Below are positions 36,254 through 43,131 of a stretch of DNA of 64,000 nucleotides, in pieces. The translations under genes were made by a program, and so were the position numbers. Under the pieces are notes generated by a model, which did no database searches, was not told the origin of the DNA, and saw only the letters and a list, made by a program, of their open reading frames with translations. Within the stretch, counting starts at the first letter, position 1. Each line of letters opens with the position of its first letter. Source of the DNA: Salinispora vitiensis (lineage in GTDB: Bacteria; Actinomycetota; Actinomycetes; Mycobacteriales; Micromonosporaceae); assembly GCF_000378825.1 (NCBI RefSeq), contig NZ_KB900388.1, positions 233,578 to 297,577 on the forward strand. The letters are read 5' to 3'.

Positions 36254-36753
36254 GTTCTCCTGCTCAATTCGGTCCACACTACCTGGTGTGGTTTGCCGTC
36301 AATTTCCCGTTCGTAGCGCCGGATAATTTGGAACCCGAAGCGGCGGTGTAGCGCAAGTACTGGTCGGTTGTCGGCCAGGGTCTCCCCACCGAGCGTGTGG
36401 GCCGCGAGCGACTCGAAGGCGTGTTCGATCGCGGCCCGCTGCAGCCCGATCCAGGCGGGTAGGAGCAGGCCACGTTCTTCAAGCCCCTCGATGTCCAGGT
36501 AAAACCCCCAGGTCAGGGCCTTCTCCGGGGATGCGACGCCGGTGAAGGCCACTACCCCGGCCGGATGCCCTTCGTGTAGGTAGATGAGCACCCGGCGGTC
36601 GGAATCCTCCCGCACCGCCGACCACCAGGCGAGGTGTTCCTCAGGACTGATCTCGTGCTGGGTCAAGCTCGTGCCGCGTACCTGGGGGTGGTTGCGCCAG
36701 CGCCGCATCCGGTCGAGGTCACCGGTGTCGGCCGGACGCACGGTCGCGGTCAT
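36250..36753 (-). CDS. pseH: GNAT N-acetyltransferase, probable PseH
   Basis: A 167-residue GNAT-fold acetyltransferase (MTATVRPADTGDLDRMRRWR; WGFYLDIEGLEERGLLLPAW; ETLADNRPVLALHRRFGF). In the Pse pathway PseH acetylates the C4 amino group of the PseC product using acetyl-CoA, and this is the only GNAT gene in the locus. The identification therefore rests on fold plus context; an acyl donor other than acetyl is possible given the acyl cassette nearby. It overlaps the GT2 gene upstream and pseI downstream. Confidence 0.75.
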   Translation of the reverse strand: MTATVRPADTGDLDRMRRWRNHPQVRGTSLTQHEISPEEHLAWWSAVREDSDRRVLIYLHEGHPAGVVAFTGVASPEKALTWGFYLDIEGLEERGLLLPAWIGLQRAAIEHAFESLAAHTLGGETLADNRPVLALHRRFGFQIIRRYEREIDGKPHQVVWTELSRRT

Positions 36754-37850
36754 CGCCGTGCCGCCATCATCTGCGGCTGCCGCTCGGCGGACTCCGCGAC
36801 CGGCCCGGTGGCCGGGACCCTTGCGGGTGCCGGAGGTCGCCGAGTGGCGAGCCGGTGAACATGGCGCAGCGCTTTGTACGCCAGGTAGCTGTTCGAGGCG
36901 ATGAGGCGATGCTTCAGGCCACCTATTCCACCAGGGCGGGGATAGCCGTCGGTCGGCCGGTAGCGTTGATAGTGCGCGGACACCCGGTGGAAGAAGGAGC
37001 GGCGTAGCTTCGCCGGCATCCGATGGTTGTTGCCCACGACCACAAGCAGGTGGCTGATCATCCTTTCGAACAGGTCGGCGTGCAGCTTGGTCTCCTGGGG
37101 TCGGGCGCTGAGCAACCAGTCAAAGAGCCGATCGTACTGGTCGAACGCGTCAAAGTGCCGTTCGCTGGGGGTGGTGGTGATCGCACCGGGGCGCCCCTGA
37201 CGGTAGTGGTAGCAGATTCGGTCGAGCACCGCGATCCGCTCCGCAGCGATAAGTAGCGGGTGGCTGAACGGGATGTCCTCGTACCAACCGGGGTAGAAGC
37301 GTATGCCTAGTTCGGTCAGGAAGGTGCGACTGACCACCTTGTTCCAGGCGGTGTGTTGCACCCGGAGCAGCTCGGGGCGCTCGTCCAGCCGGACGCAGCC
37401 ATTCACCCCGCGTAGTAGATGGCTGCTGGCGTCCATCTCCTCTCGGCCATCGTGATGCACCCGGAGATGGTCGAACAGCAGGACATCCGGCCGATCTGCG
37501 CGTAGCCGCCCCAACACCGCCGGCACTGAGCCTGTCGGCAGCCAGTCGTCGCTGTCTACGAACCAGACGTGCCGGCCTGTCACCGCATCCAGCCCGGCGT
37601 TCCGGGCTAGGCCGAGCCCCACGTTTCGGGAAAGCGTGATGGTGCGTACCGCCGGCCGCTGGGCGGTGTATGCATGCAGTAACTCGCCGCACCGGTCCGG
37701 TGAGGCATCGTTGACCGCGACTACTTCCATGTCGGCGGCATCGGCTTCGTTGAGACCATCGAAGAGTGAGTCGAGGCACTGATATAGCTGCGCCTCTACA
37801 CCATACACAGGTACGGCCACGCTCAGTAGTGGTTGGGGGTTGGTGACCAC
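36750..37850 (-). CDS. Glycosyltransferase family 2
   Basis: A 366-residue GT-A enzyme. The N-terminal domain has SVAVPVYGVEAQLYQCLDSL, VVAVNDASPDRC and the metal-binding FVDSDDWLP (Asp-x-Asp-Asp) at about residues 96-104, followed by WYEDIPFSHPLL. The C-terminal third is basic, with no clear membrane span. It is the first gene of the operon GT2-pseH-pseI (four-base overlaps), so it probably builds the Pse-containing glycan. Donor and acceptor are unknown. The start is a GTG at 37850. Confidence 0.85.
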   Translation of the reverse strand: MVTNPQPLLSVAVPVYGVEAQLYQCLDSLFDGLNEADAADMEVVAVNDASPDRCGELLHAYTAQRPAVRTITLSRNVGLGLARNAGLDAVTGRHVWFVDSDDWLPTGSVPAVLGRLRADRPDVLLFDHLRVHHDGREEMDASSHLLRGVNGCVRLDERPELLRVQHTAWNKVVSRTFLTELGIRFYPGWYEDIPFSHPLLIAAERIAVLDRICYHYRQGRPGAITTTPSERHFDAFDQYDRLFDWLLSARPQETKLHADLFERMISHLLVVVGNNHRMPAKLRRSFFHRVSAHYQRYRPTDGYPRPGGIGGLKHRLIASNSYLAYKALRHVHRLATRRPPAPARVPATGPVAESAERQPQMMAARR

Positions 37851-38029
37851 CCGGACATGGTAGAGGGTGCGGAAGGGGCGCTAGGGAACCAGGAGGTGAA
37901 CTGATCGGAACCGTTCGCTCTGGGAAGCGTGGGACGCGGTCCAGGCGCCCTCTACCGTCACGGCGATGACTGCGGACAGTGTTGGGAGCGACCCTGTACC
38001 GGGGTCCGAGGGCTTTCAGGCAGGCACTC

Positions 38030-38180
38030 TCCCAGGGCACTGCGTCTCGGATAGGCGGTGGTGTTGGGGTCGTGTGGGCGGCGGTTGGCTTGCAGGTGGA
38101 ACAGGCGTTGTTGGCCTCGCTGTCGGTGTGGTGGTAGCCGATTGAGGCGTTGCGCAGGGTGGCCAGGACGGTGGGTCCGG
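38030..38180 (-). pseudogene. Decayed transposase tail, ISAs1/IS4-like
   Basis: Minus-strand reading gives TVLATLRNASIGYHHTDSEA followed by NNACSTCKPTAAHT. This resembles the conserved C-terminal segment of ISAs1-type transposases (VMATLRNxAIGxHRxxGxTNIAxAxR), but with changed key positions and no upstream catalytic domain. The flanking frame is not meaningful. I take it as a remnant. Confidence 0.4.
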
Positions 38181-38517
38181 TGCCGGTGCCGGTGTCGGTG
38201 CCGGTGCGGGCCGGGTGGAGCCGGGGACGAAGCCCAGCCAGATCGAGCTTCAGGGAACGCGACGTCCCGGAGCTAAGCATCGTGAGGCGCTGTTGGTTCA
38301 CGTGGAGGCGAGGTACTTTCGTTGCCTACTCTTTCGCAGTAGGACGGTAGAGCTGATGGCAGCCTGACTTGTGCTTTCGGCAGCTGCCGTTACTCTTTGC
38401 GAGCTACTTTCCGAGGTGCGGCTACGGCGTTGTTAAAGGATCTGTGGGTCACCGGTAGTGGTTCGGGTGTGGTGTCGCGGAGAGAAAGGCGCGATTCTGC
38501 GGCGGGAGGGTGAAAGC

Positions 38518-38960
38518 AGGTCGATTCGGAGAAGCTGCGCCGGCAGAACGAGAAGCGGCAGACGGATCTGACCAAGACCCGCATGGCTCTGGATCATGGG
38601 GAAATCGCACGCGCTCTTGGAAGAACTCTATGAGAGCGCGGACAACGACAAACCGCCGAAGAAGTCCGGACCGCCGTGTTCGACGAGCTACGCGACGCCG
38701 ATATCTCGGTGCAGCGGGCGTGCGGGTTGACCGGGACCTCGCGGGCGACCTACTACCGGCGGGCGAAGCCGGTCGGTCCACGGCACGGGCCATGGCGGCC
38801 ACCGAACCGCCGAAGCAGGCGCTCAGGACACAGGCCGCTACCACTGCCGGATGTCCACCCGCATCGCCCGGACGGCCGGGCAGGGCCGGGAACGACGCCG
38901 CTGGCGGCACATCCACCCAGGGTCCGGCCGGAACTGGTCGCGACCGGACCCGGTCAGGTG
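38518..38960 (+). pseudogene. Remnant of an IS3-family transposase (orfA end and orfB start)
   Basis: Across two or more frames the sequence reads SEKLRRQNEKRQTDLTKTRM, ALD, then HALLEELYESADND, the leucine-zipper end of an IS3 orfA. It continues with VFDELRDADISVQRACGLTG and TSRATYYRRAKPVGPRHGPW, the start of an orfB with its HTH-like region. Single-base shifts separate the pieces and the DDE integrase core is missing. The element is dead. It lies between the Pse locus and the teichoic-acid-type genes. Confidence 0.55.
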
Positions 38961-39580
38961 TGCCCTGGCCAACAGATAGCCGCCGCGACAGACGGCCCCC
39001 ACCAAACCCGGAACCGATCCTCATAAGTCAAAAATGGTCAAACACGGGCTATGCCGAGTCGGAGTCAGGCGAGGCAGCTGCGTCGCTGTTACTGTCCGGT
39101 CGGTTGGTGGCCGTCCCACGGCGACCTGACGCTTTTCACCCGGTGTAGACGCGGGTGGCCAGCTACCGCTGCCGAAGTGCGATAGTCCCGACACCACCAT
39201 CGGTGACGACTCCGCTGGCGAAGCCAACGAGCCGGCTAACGACCGGATTCGCCGTCGCCCCAAGATCCGGCACTCAGCTACCCGGTCTAGGTTGCATGAC
39301 GAGGAATTAGGCAGGACGTGCGTGGCCGATTCTATGAGGCTGGTCATAGTTAATCCGAATCGGTCAAGCGCCTCATACTGGCCGATTTCCCCGGTAGGCC
39401 GGTAGTAAATGTCCGCAAGCCGTCCTGTTCCTGGCCGGGCGTACCGTGACCACCCGCCGTCCCATTGATTCAGGGCAGGGGGCGCTGTCCGAAAATTCCT
39501 GCCATGATCGATGTTTAGGCAGGCCAGGGTGGGTTGGCAGTGTCCTGGCTGGCCAGTAGTGTCGGCGCGTCCGGTGCGGT
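38961..39580. other. Gap without recognisable genes
   Basis: About 620 bases between the IS3 remnant and the riboswitch. Open frames here (for example 39021-39347 on the minus strand) have no recognisable motif, no convincing ribosome site and poor codon bias, so I call none of them. The part after about 39350 should carry the promoter of the riboswitch transcript, but I see no clear -35/-10 pair. Bases 37851-38029, upstream of the GT2 gene, likewise hold nothing I can name. Confidence 0.5.
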
Positions 39581-39583
39581 CAA

Positions 39584-39736
39584 CGATCGCAAAAGGCGAC
39601 GCCGTGCCGACCCGCTCAATTGCCGAAAGGTGAACCGAGGACCCGTTTTACCTGGGGTGAATCAGTGGCTTTGCGGTAGGGCACACTTCCCGTCCGAAAA
39701 CCGTCAGCTAACCCGGTCAGCGGTGTCGGAAGGAGG
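39584..39736 (+). ncRNA. ydaO/yuaA-type riboswitch (cyclic di-AMP sensing)
   Basis: The segment has the conserved pieces of the ydaO class in order: GATCGC near 39585, TGCCGAAAGGTGAACCG around 39621, TGGGGTGAATC at 39653-39663, GGTAGGGC near 39676, CCGTCCGAAAACC near 39690 and CCGTCAGCTAACC at 39701-39713. A closing stem pairs GACGCCG (39598-39604) with CGGTGTC (39721-39727). The ribosome site AAGGAGG (39730-39736) follows at once, so the aptamer could block or release translation, or act through a hairpin downstream. In actinomycetes this class usually sits before cell-wall hydrolase genes and turns them off when c-di-AMP is high. Here it precedes a secreted peptidase-like gene. Confidence 0.8.
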
Positions 39737-39743
39737 TCGTTTC

Positions 39744-39830
39744 GTGCAGCGTTATTCCGCCCAGCGGGCGCTCCGCCGCCTTCACGGCACTGCGGTGTCC
39801 GTGCCCGTCCGGCCTGCCGCCGGGCGCTGA
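39744..39830 (+). CDS. 28-residue ORF behind the riboswitch
   Basis: The GTG at 39744 stands seven bases after a perfect AAGGAGG and begins a 28-codon frame MQRYSAQRALRRLHGTAVSV, then PVRPAAGR. The peptide is strongly basic (seven Arg) with no signal or membrane segment. It lies between the riboswitch and the C39-like gene, which starts 142 bases later. A hairpin with 7-base arms (CCCCGGC/GCCGGGG, 39844-39861) follows its stop. It could be a leader peptide that couples the riboswitch to the next gene, or a functional small protein; there is no homologue I recognise. Confidence 0.5.
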   Translation: MQRYSAQRALRRLHGTAVSVPVRPAAGR

Positions 39831-39972
39831 CCTATCCCGCGTACCCCGGCACTGGCCGGGGCGTATTCCCCTCGTGGCCACCGGCGCGCGGATCCCGGTT
39901 CCGTGCGGCCCACCTCTGCTGCCCGCCCAACGGCGCGGTGCGCCACAGCCCCGACAGCCTGTGGAGGATCCC

Positions 39973-40803
39973 GTGAAACATCGCCTTAAACGACAGTTTG
40001 CCCGTCTGACCACGGAGCGCCCGTACCAGCTGGCCGCCGCGTCGGCTGCCGCGCTCGTACTGGCCACCGGCGCCGGCGCCCTCGCCGCTGGTGGCGACGA
40101 AGACTCCGGCTCGCCGGGGCCGGTCCCCGCCGCTTCCGCGGCCGGCAGCGACGTCGCCGACGCGACTCCCGAGGCGGTCGGGCTCGCGACCCCGACCAAG
40201 GCCGAGTCGTCGAGCACCGAGCCGTTGAGTGCTGAGTCGTCGAGTACGCCTGCGGCGGACCCCGACCTGACCGAGCCGGCAGCACCGGAGCCAGCTGCCT
40301 CCAAGATGCTGGAGTACGACTACCAGGCACAGATCAACTTCTACTACTGCGGCCCAGCCGCCGTCCGGAACGCCCTCAGCGCTACCGGCGTTGAGCGGAC
40401 GCAGGATGAACTCGCTGGCCCGCTCGGCACCGACCAGTTCGGCACCGACTCGGCCGAGGACACCACGCGGGTGCTCAATGCCGAGGTGGAGGGGGAGCCC
40501 TACCAGACCCGGATGATCTCGGGCGGCTCGGCCACCTCGGCGCAGATGGACCAGCTTCAGGCCGACGTGGTCAAGGCCATCACCGAGGACCGGAGCGTGG
40601 TGGTGAATATCGCCGGCTCCGCCACCGACACCGCCGGCGGATGGCACTCCTTCCCGGGCGGTCACTATGTCGCCGTGGTCGGATACGACGACGATGGTCG
40701 TCTGGTGCAGATCGCCGACTCGGCGAACCCGGCGACCAGCTCGTACTGGATGACCACGATCGCCCTGGCGGACTGGGCCGCGACGCGCGGCTACTCCGCC
40801 TGA
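39973..40803 (+). CDS. Secreted C39-like papain-fold peptidase
   Basis: A 276-residue exported protein. Residues 1-40 form a signal region (basic start MKHRLKRQFARL, then a hydrophobic core LAAASAAALVLATGAGAL). A low-complexity Ala/Ser/Glu/Pro linker follows to about 110. The catalytic domain has Cys126 in FYYCGPAAVRNAL, His231 in GGHYVAVVGYDDDG and Asp249 in IADSANP, the Cys-His-Asp set of C39-like peptidases (Peptidase_C39_2). I start at the GTG at 39973 with GGAGG just upstream; the frame open to 39874 lacks a signal. Riboswitch control suggests a cell-wall or secreted protein-processing role. Substrate unknown. Confidence 0.78.
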   Translation: MKHRLKRQFARLTTERPYQLAAASAAALVLATGAGALAAGGDEDSGSPGPVPAASAAGSDVADATPEAVGLATPTKAESSSTEPLSAESSSTPAADPDLTEPAAPEPAASKMLEYDYQAQINFYYCGPAAVRNALSATGVERTQDELAGPLGTDQFGTDSAEDTTRVLNAEVEGEPYQTRMISGGSATSAQMDQLQADVVKAITEDRSVVVNIAGSATDTAGGWHSFPGGHYVAVVGYDDDGRLVQIADSANPATSSYWMTTIALADWAATRGYSA

Positions 40804-40818
40804 CCGGCCTTGCCTGGC

Positions 40819-40849
40819 GGGCACCGAATCCCCTCCAGTTTCGGTGTCC
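40819..40849 (+). terminator. Hairpin after the C39-like gene
   Basis: Arms GGGCACCGAA and TTCGGTGTCC pair over ten bases with one G-U and enclose an 11-base loop, 16 bases after the stop codon. No T-run. It is the only structure of this kind in the 579-base gap to the Stealth gene. Confidence 0.5.
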
Positions 40850-40981
40850 ACCGCCGTGCCGTGTCGACGGTCCGAGGGCAGTCCACCACGACCTGCAGCA
40901 GGTCGTCGCGGGAGCGCTTGGGCCGAGAGCGCGGTACCCGGCTTGATTGACCACCCGGGGTCGGTGACCGGTCCCTAAAAA

Positions 40982-41011
40982 TTGGTGAAATAGCTATAAA
41001 ACGGTCATAAT
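40982..41011 (+). promoter_or_regulatory. Candidate promoter in the AT-rich patch before the Stealth gene
   Basis: TTGGTG (40982-40987) and CATAAT (41006-41011) are 18 bases apart within the most AT-rich part of the 579-base gap 40804-41382. The leader to the GTG at 41383 would be about 365 bases long. Apart from the hairpin after the C39-like gene I find no gene or RNA motif in this gap; small frames such as 41039-41221 are not supported. Confidence 0.3.
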
Positions 41012-41382
41012 GCTGCGTCGCAGCCGCCGCTGGACGACGTGACAGGAGGTGTGCTCGGAAAGAGCGCGGAGGGGCTATTGGGTAGCTGCGGTGCCATAGC
41101 GCGACGATTTATCGGGTTTATGGCGCCCTGCTACCCGCGACGTCTTACCGCCGCCGCGCTTGACGACCTTTGGTTAGTGCGACGAGGACCGGACTCCCTA
41201 TCGCCGGGCCCCAAGTCATGACTGCCCCAGCCTCGGACGGGCGCGACAAGCTTTGGCGGTGTTCTGGTGGAGCCTGTAGGCTTCCGCACTGCTGCCGGTA
41301 TTCGGTGACCGTTCGAGAAGCCTGGAGGCCAGTTGGCAGCCCCGATCCTCTCGAACGGGGCCAGGGTTGGAAGGATCTGTGC

Positions 41383-43113
41383 GTGTATCTATGGCGAGCG
41401 GTGCGGATGGCGGTTCCTCGCCAGCTCCGGCGACGAGCGATCCGCATCTTTCCGCCTACACGTCGACTCTGGTTAGTCCGACGTGTGGTACGGCTGCCGC
41501 AAGCGCGCGTGCTGCACGCGCGTCCCGGGACCGATCTGGTGCGGGTGCGAACCGGCACGGGCCGTCCGCAGACGGTCGCCCGCGTTGACGTCGCGGCCTC
41601 GCCGCTGGATGTCCGTCACGCCAACATCAACCGTGTAGCGGCCGCATTGGAAGGCGCCGGCGTGCCCTACTTCCGGGTGCCGCAGCAGCAGGTGGGGCGT
41701 ACCGTGCTCGGCGTCCCCGAGCCTTGGCGGGGTCGGGTTGAAACGCTAGTGCATGGCCAGTTGGCCGGCGATGGTGCGCAGGTGGCGACCGTCGGGACCG
41801 ACGCAGGGTCAGCTAAGGGCCAACCGGCGCGGGTGGTCCGGGTCTGCTGGCCCGTCACCGACCCTCGAGGCAGCCTGGTCCTAGGGGATCAGTACGCATG
41901 TGAGATCGAGTTTTGGCAAGAGCAGGAAGGTCAGCTCGTCGCACCCCGTTCGAACCCGTCAGTCGGCGTGCTACCGGCTGACGCGCCAATAGTCGAGGCC
42001 ACCGACGCTACCTTCGATGGGCGCTGGGGCAATGGGTCAACGAGCCACTACCGTACGCGTCGCCCCTTTCTTGTCAAGTCGATGGACACGGTGGACTTTC
42101 CGATCGATGTCGTCTACACCTGGGTCAACGGCGCTGACCCCGATTGGCTGGCGCGTAAGAATCGAGCGCTGGCTGAGAACGGATGGGTCAGCGTTAATCG
42201 GCAGGCGGCGAACGGGTCACGGTATGTCTCCCGGGACGAGCTGCGCTACTCCATGCGCTCGTTGCATTACTACGCGCCCTGGGTGCGGACCGTCTTCCTG
42301 GTAACCGACGAACAAGTACCCGAGTGGCTGAACGTCGACAACCCAAAGCTCAGGCTGGTCAGTCATCGCGAGATTTTTGGAGATACCGGCCGGCTGCCGA
42401 CCTTCAATTCACATGCAATCGAATCGCGGTTGCATCGCATTCCTGGGCTGGCTGAGCACTTCCTCTATCTCAATGACGACGTCTTCTTCGGTCGTCCCGT
42501 GACGCCGCAGACGTTCTTCACTCCGGGGGGCAGCAGCCGACTCTTCCTGTCGGTGAATCGGGTTGACTCCGGTTTGCCCCTTGCTGATGAGCCCCCGGTC
42601 ATGTCCGCTGGGAAGAACAACCGGGCAGTGATCGAACGGGAGTTTGGTCGTTTTCTAACGCAGAAGACAAAACACACGCCGCACGCGGCGCGTCGAAGCG
42701 TCCTGGAGGAGATTGAGCGGCGATGCCCGGAGGAGGTTCTGGGTACTGCCGGGCGTCAGTTCCGCCATCCGGCGGACATCTCGATGATGTCGTCCCTACA
42801 GCATTACTGGGCATACCTAACCAACCGGGCAGTGCTAGGGGACATCAACTACATGTATACGGATCTTGCTGATCCGGCTACTCCCGTTCGGCTGGCACAC
42901 GCGTTGCGGCACCGAAGCCACGAGGTCTTTTGCCTAAACGACACCGATGCTGAAGGGCTTCCGGTAAGCGAACAGGCGGCGTTGCTGCAGGAGTTCCTGC
43001 CAGCCTACTATCCGTTTCGGTCGCCGTACGAGACCTCTTCGGCGGCTGCCGGTTCGGGGGCCTTGCCACATGAATCAGGCGCAACCGAGTTGCTGACCCC
43101 GACACCGCAGTGA
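41383..43113 (+). CDS. Stealth-family sugar-phosphate transferase
   Basis: A 576-residue protein with the four Stealth conserved regions. CR1 is IDVVYTWVNGADPDW (about residue 241), CR2 is RDELRYSMRSLHYYAPWVRT then VFLVTDEQVPEWL (about 285-318), CR3 includes HPADISMMSSLQHYWAYLTN, and CR4 is near CLNDTDAEG. FLYLNDDVFFG has the acidic pair used in catalysis. These enzymes transfer hexose- or GlcNAc-1-phosphate to build phosphodiester-linked capsules and wall polymers. The N-terminal 240 residues are basic and less conserved. I start at the GTG at 41383 with AAGGA upstream; an ATG at 41407 is possible. The next gene begins 18 bases later. Confidence 0.82.
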   Translation: MYLWRAVRMAVPRQLRRRAIRIFPPTRRLWLVRRVVRLPQARVLHARPGTDLVRVRTGTGRPQTVARVDVAASPLDVRHANINRVAAALEGAGVPYFRVPQQQVGRTVLGVPEPWRGRVETLVHGQLAGDGAQVATVGTDAGSAKGQPARVVRVCWPVTDPRGSLVLGDQYACEIEFWQEQEGQLVAPRSNPSVGVLPADAPIVEATDATFDGRWGNGSTSHYRTRRPFLVKSMDTVDFPIDVVYTWVNGADPDWLARKNRALAENGWVSVNRQAANGSRYVSRDELRYSMRSLHYYAPWVRTVFLVTDEQVPEWLNVDNPKLRLVSHREIFGDTGRLPTFNSHAIESRLHRIPGLAEHFLYLNDDVFFGRPVTPQTFFTPGGSSRLFLSVNRVDSGLPLADEPPVMSAGKNNRAVIEREFGRFLTQKTKHTPHAARRSVLEEIERRCPEEVLGTAGRQFRHPADISMMSSLQHYWAYLTNRAVLGDINYMYTDLADPATPVRLAHALRHRSHEVFCLNDTDAEGLPVSEQAALLQEFLPAYYPFRSPYETSSAAAGSGALPHESGATELLTPTPQ

Positions 43114-43131
43114 CCCATTTGGAGGAGTTCG

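Noticed and set aside
38170-38210. Hexanucleotide run (GGTGCC type) as a CRISPR or regulatory repeat
   Set aside because: The unit is only six bases with substitutions and no spacers; it is simple sequence within IS-derived DNA. No CRISPR array is present in the window.
39021-39347. 108-codon minus-strand frame in the gap after the IS3 remnant
   Set aside because: No ribosome site, no recognisable domain, and codon use unlike the neighbours; not separable from chance.
41039-41221. 60-codon frame before the Stealth gene
   Set aside because: No ribosome site at a useful distance before its GTG and no recognisable motif; the region looks like a leader or spacer.
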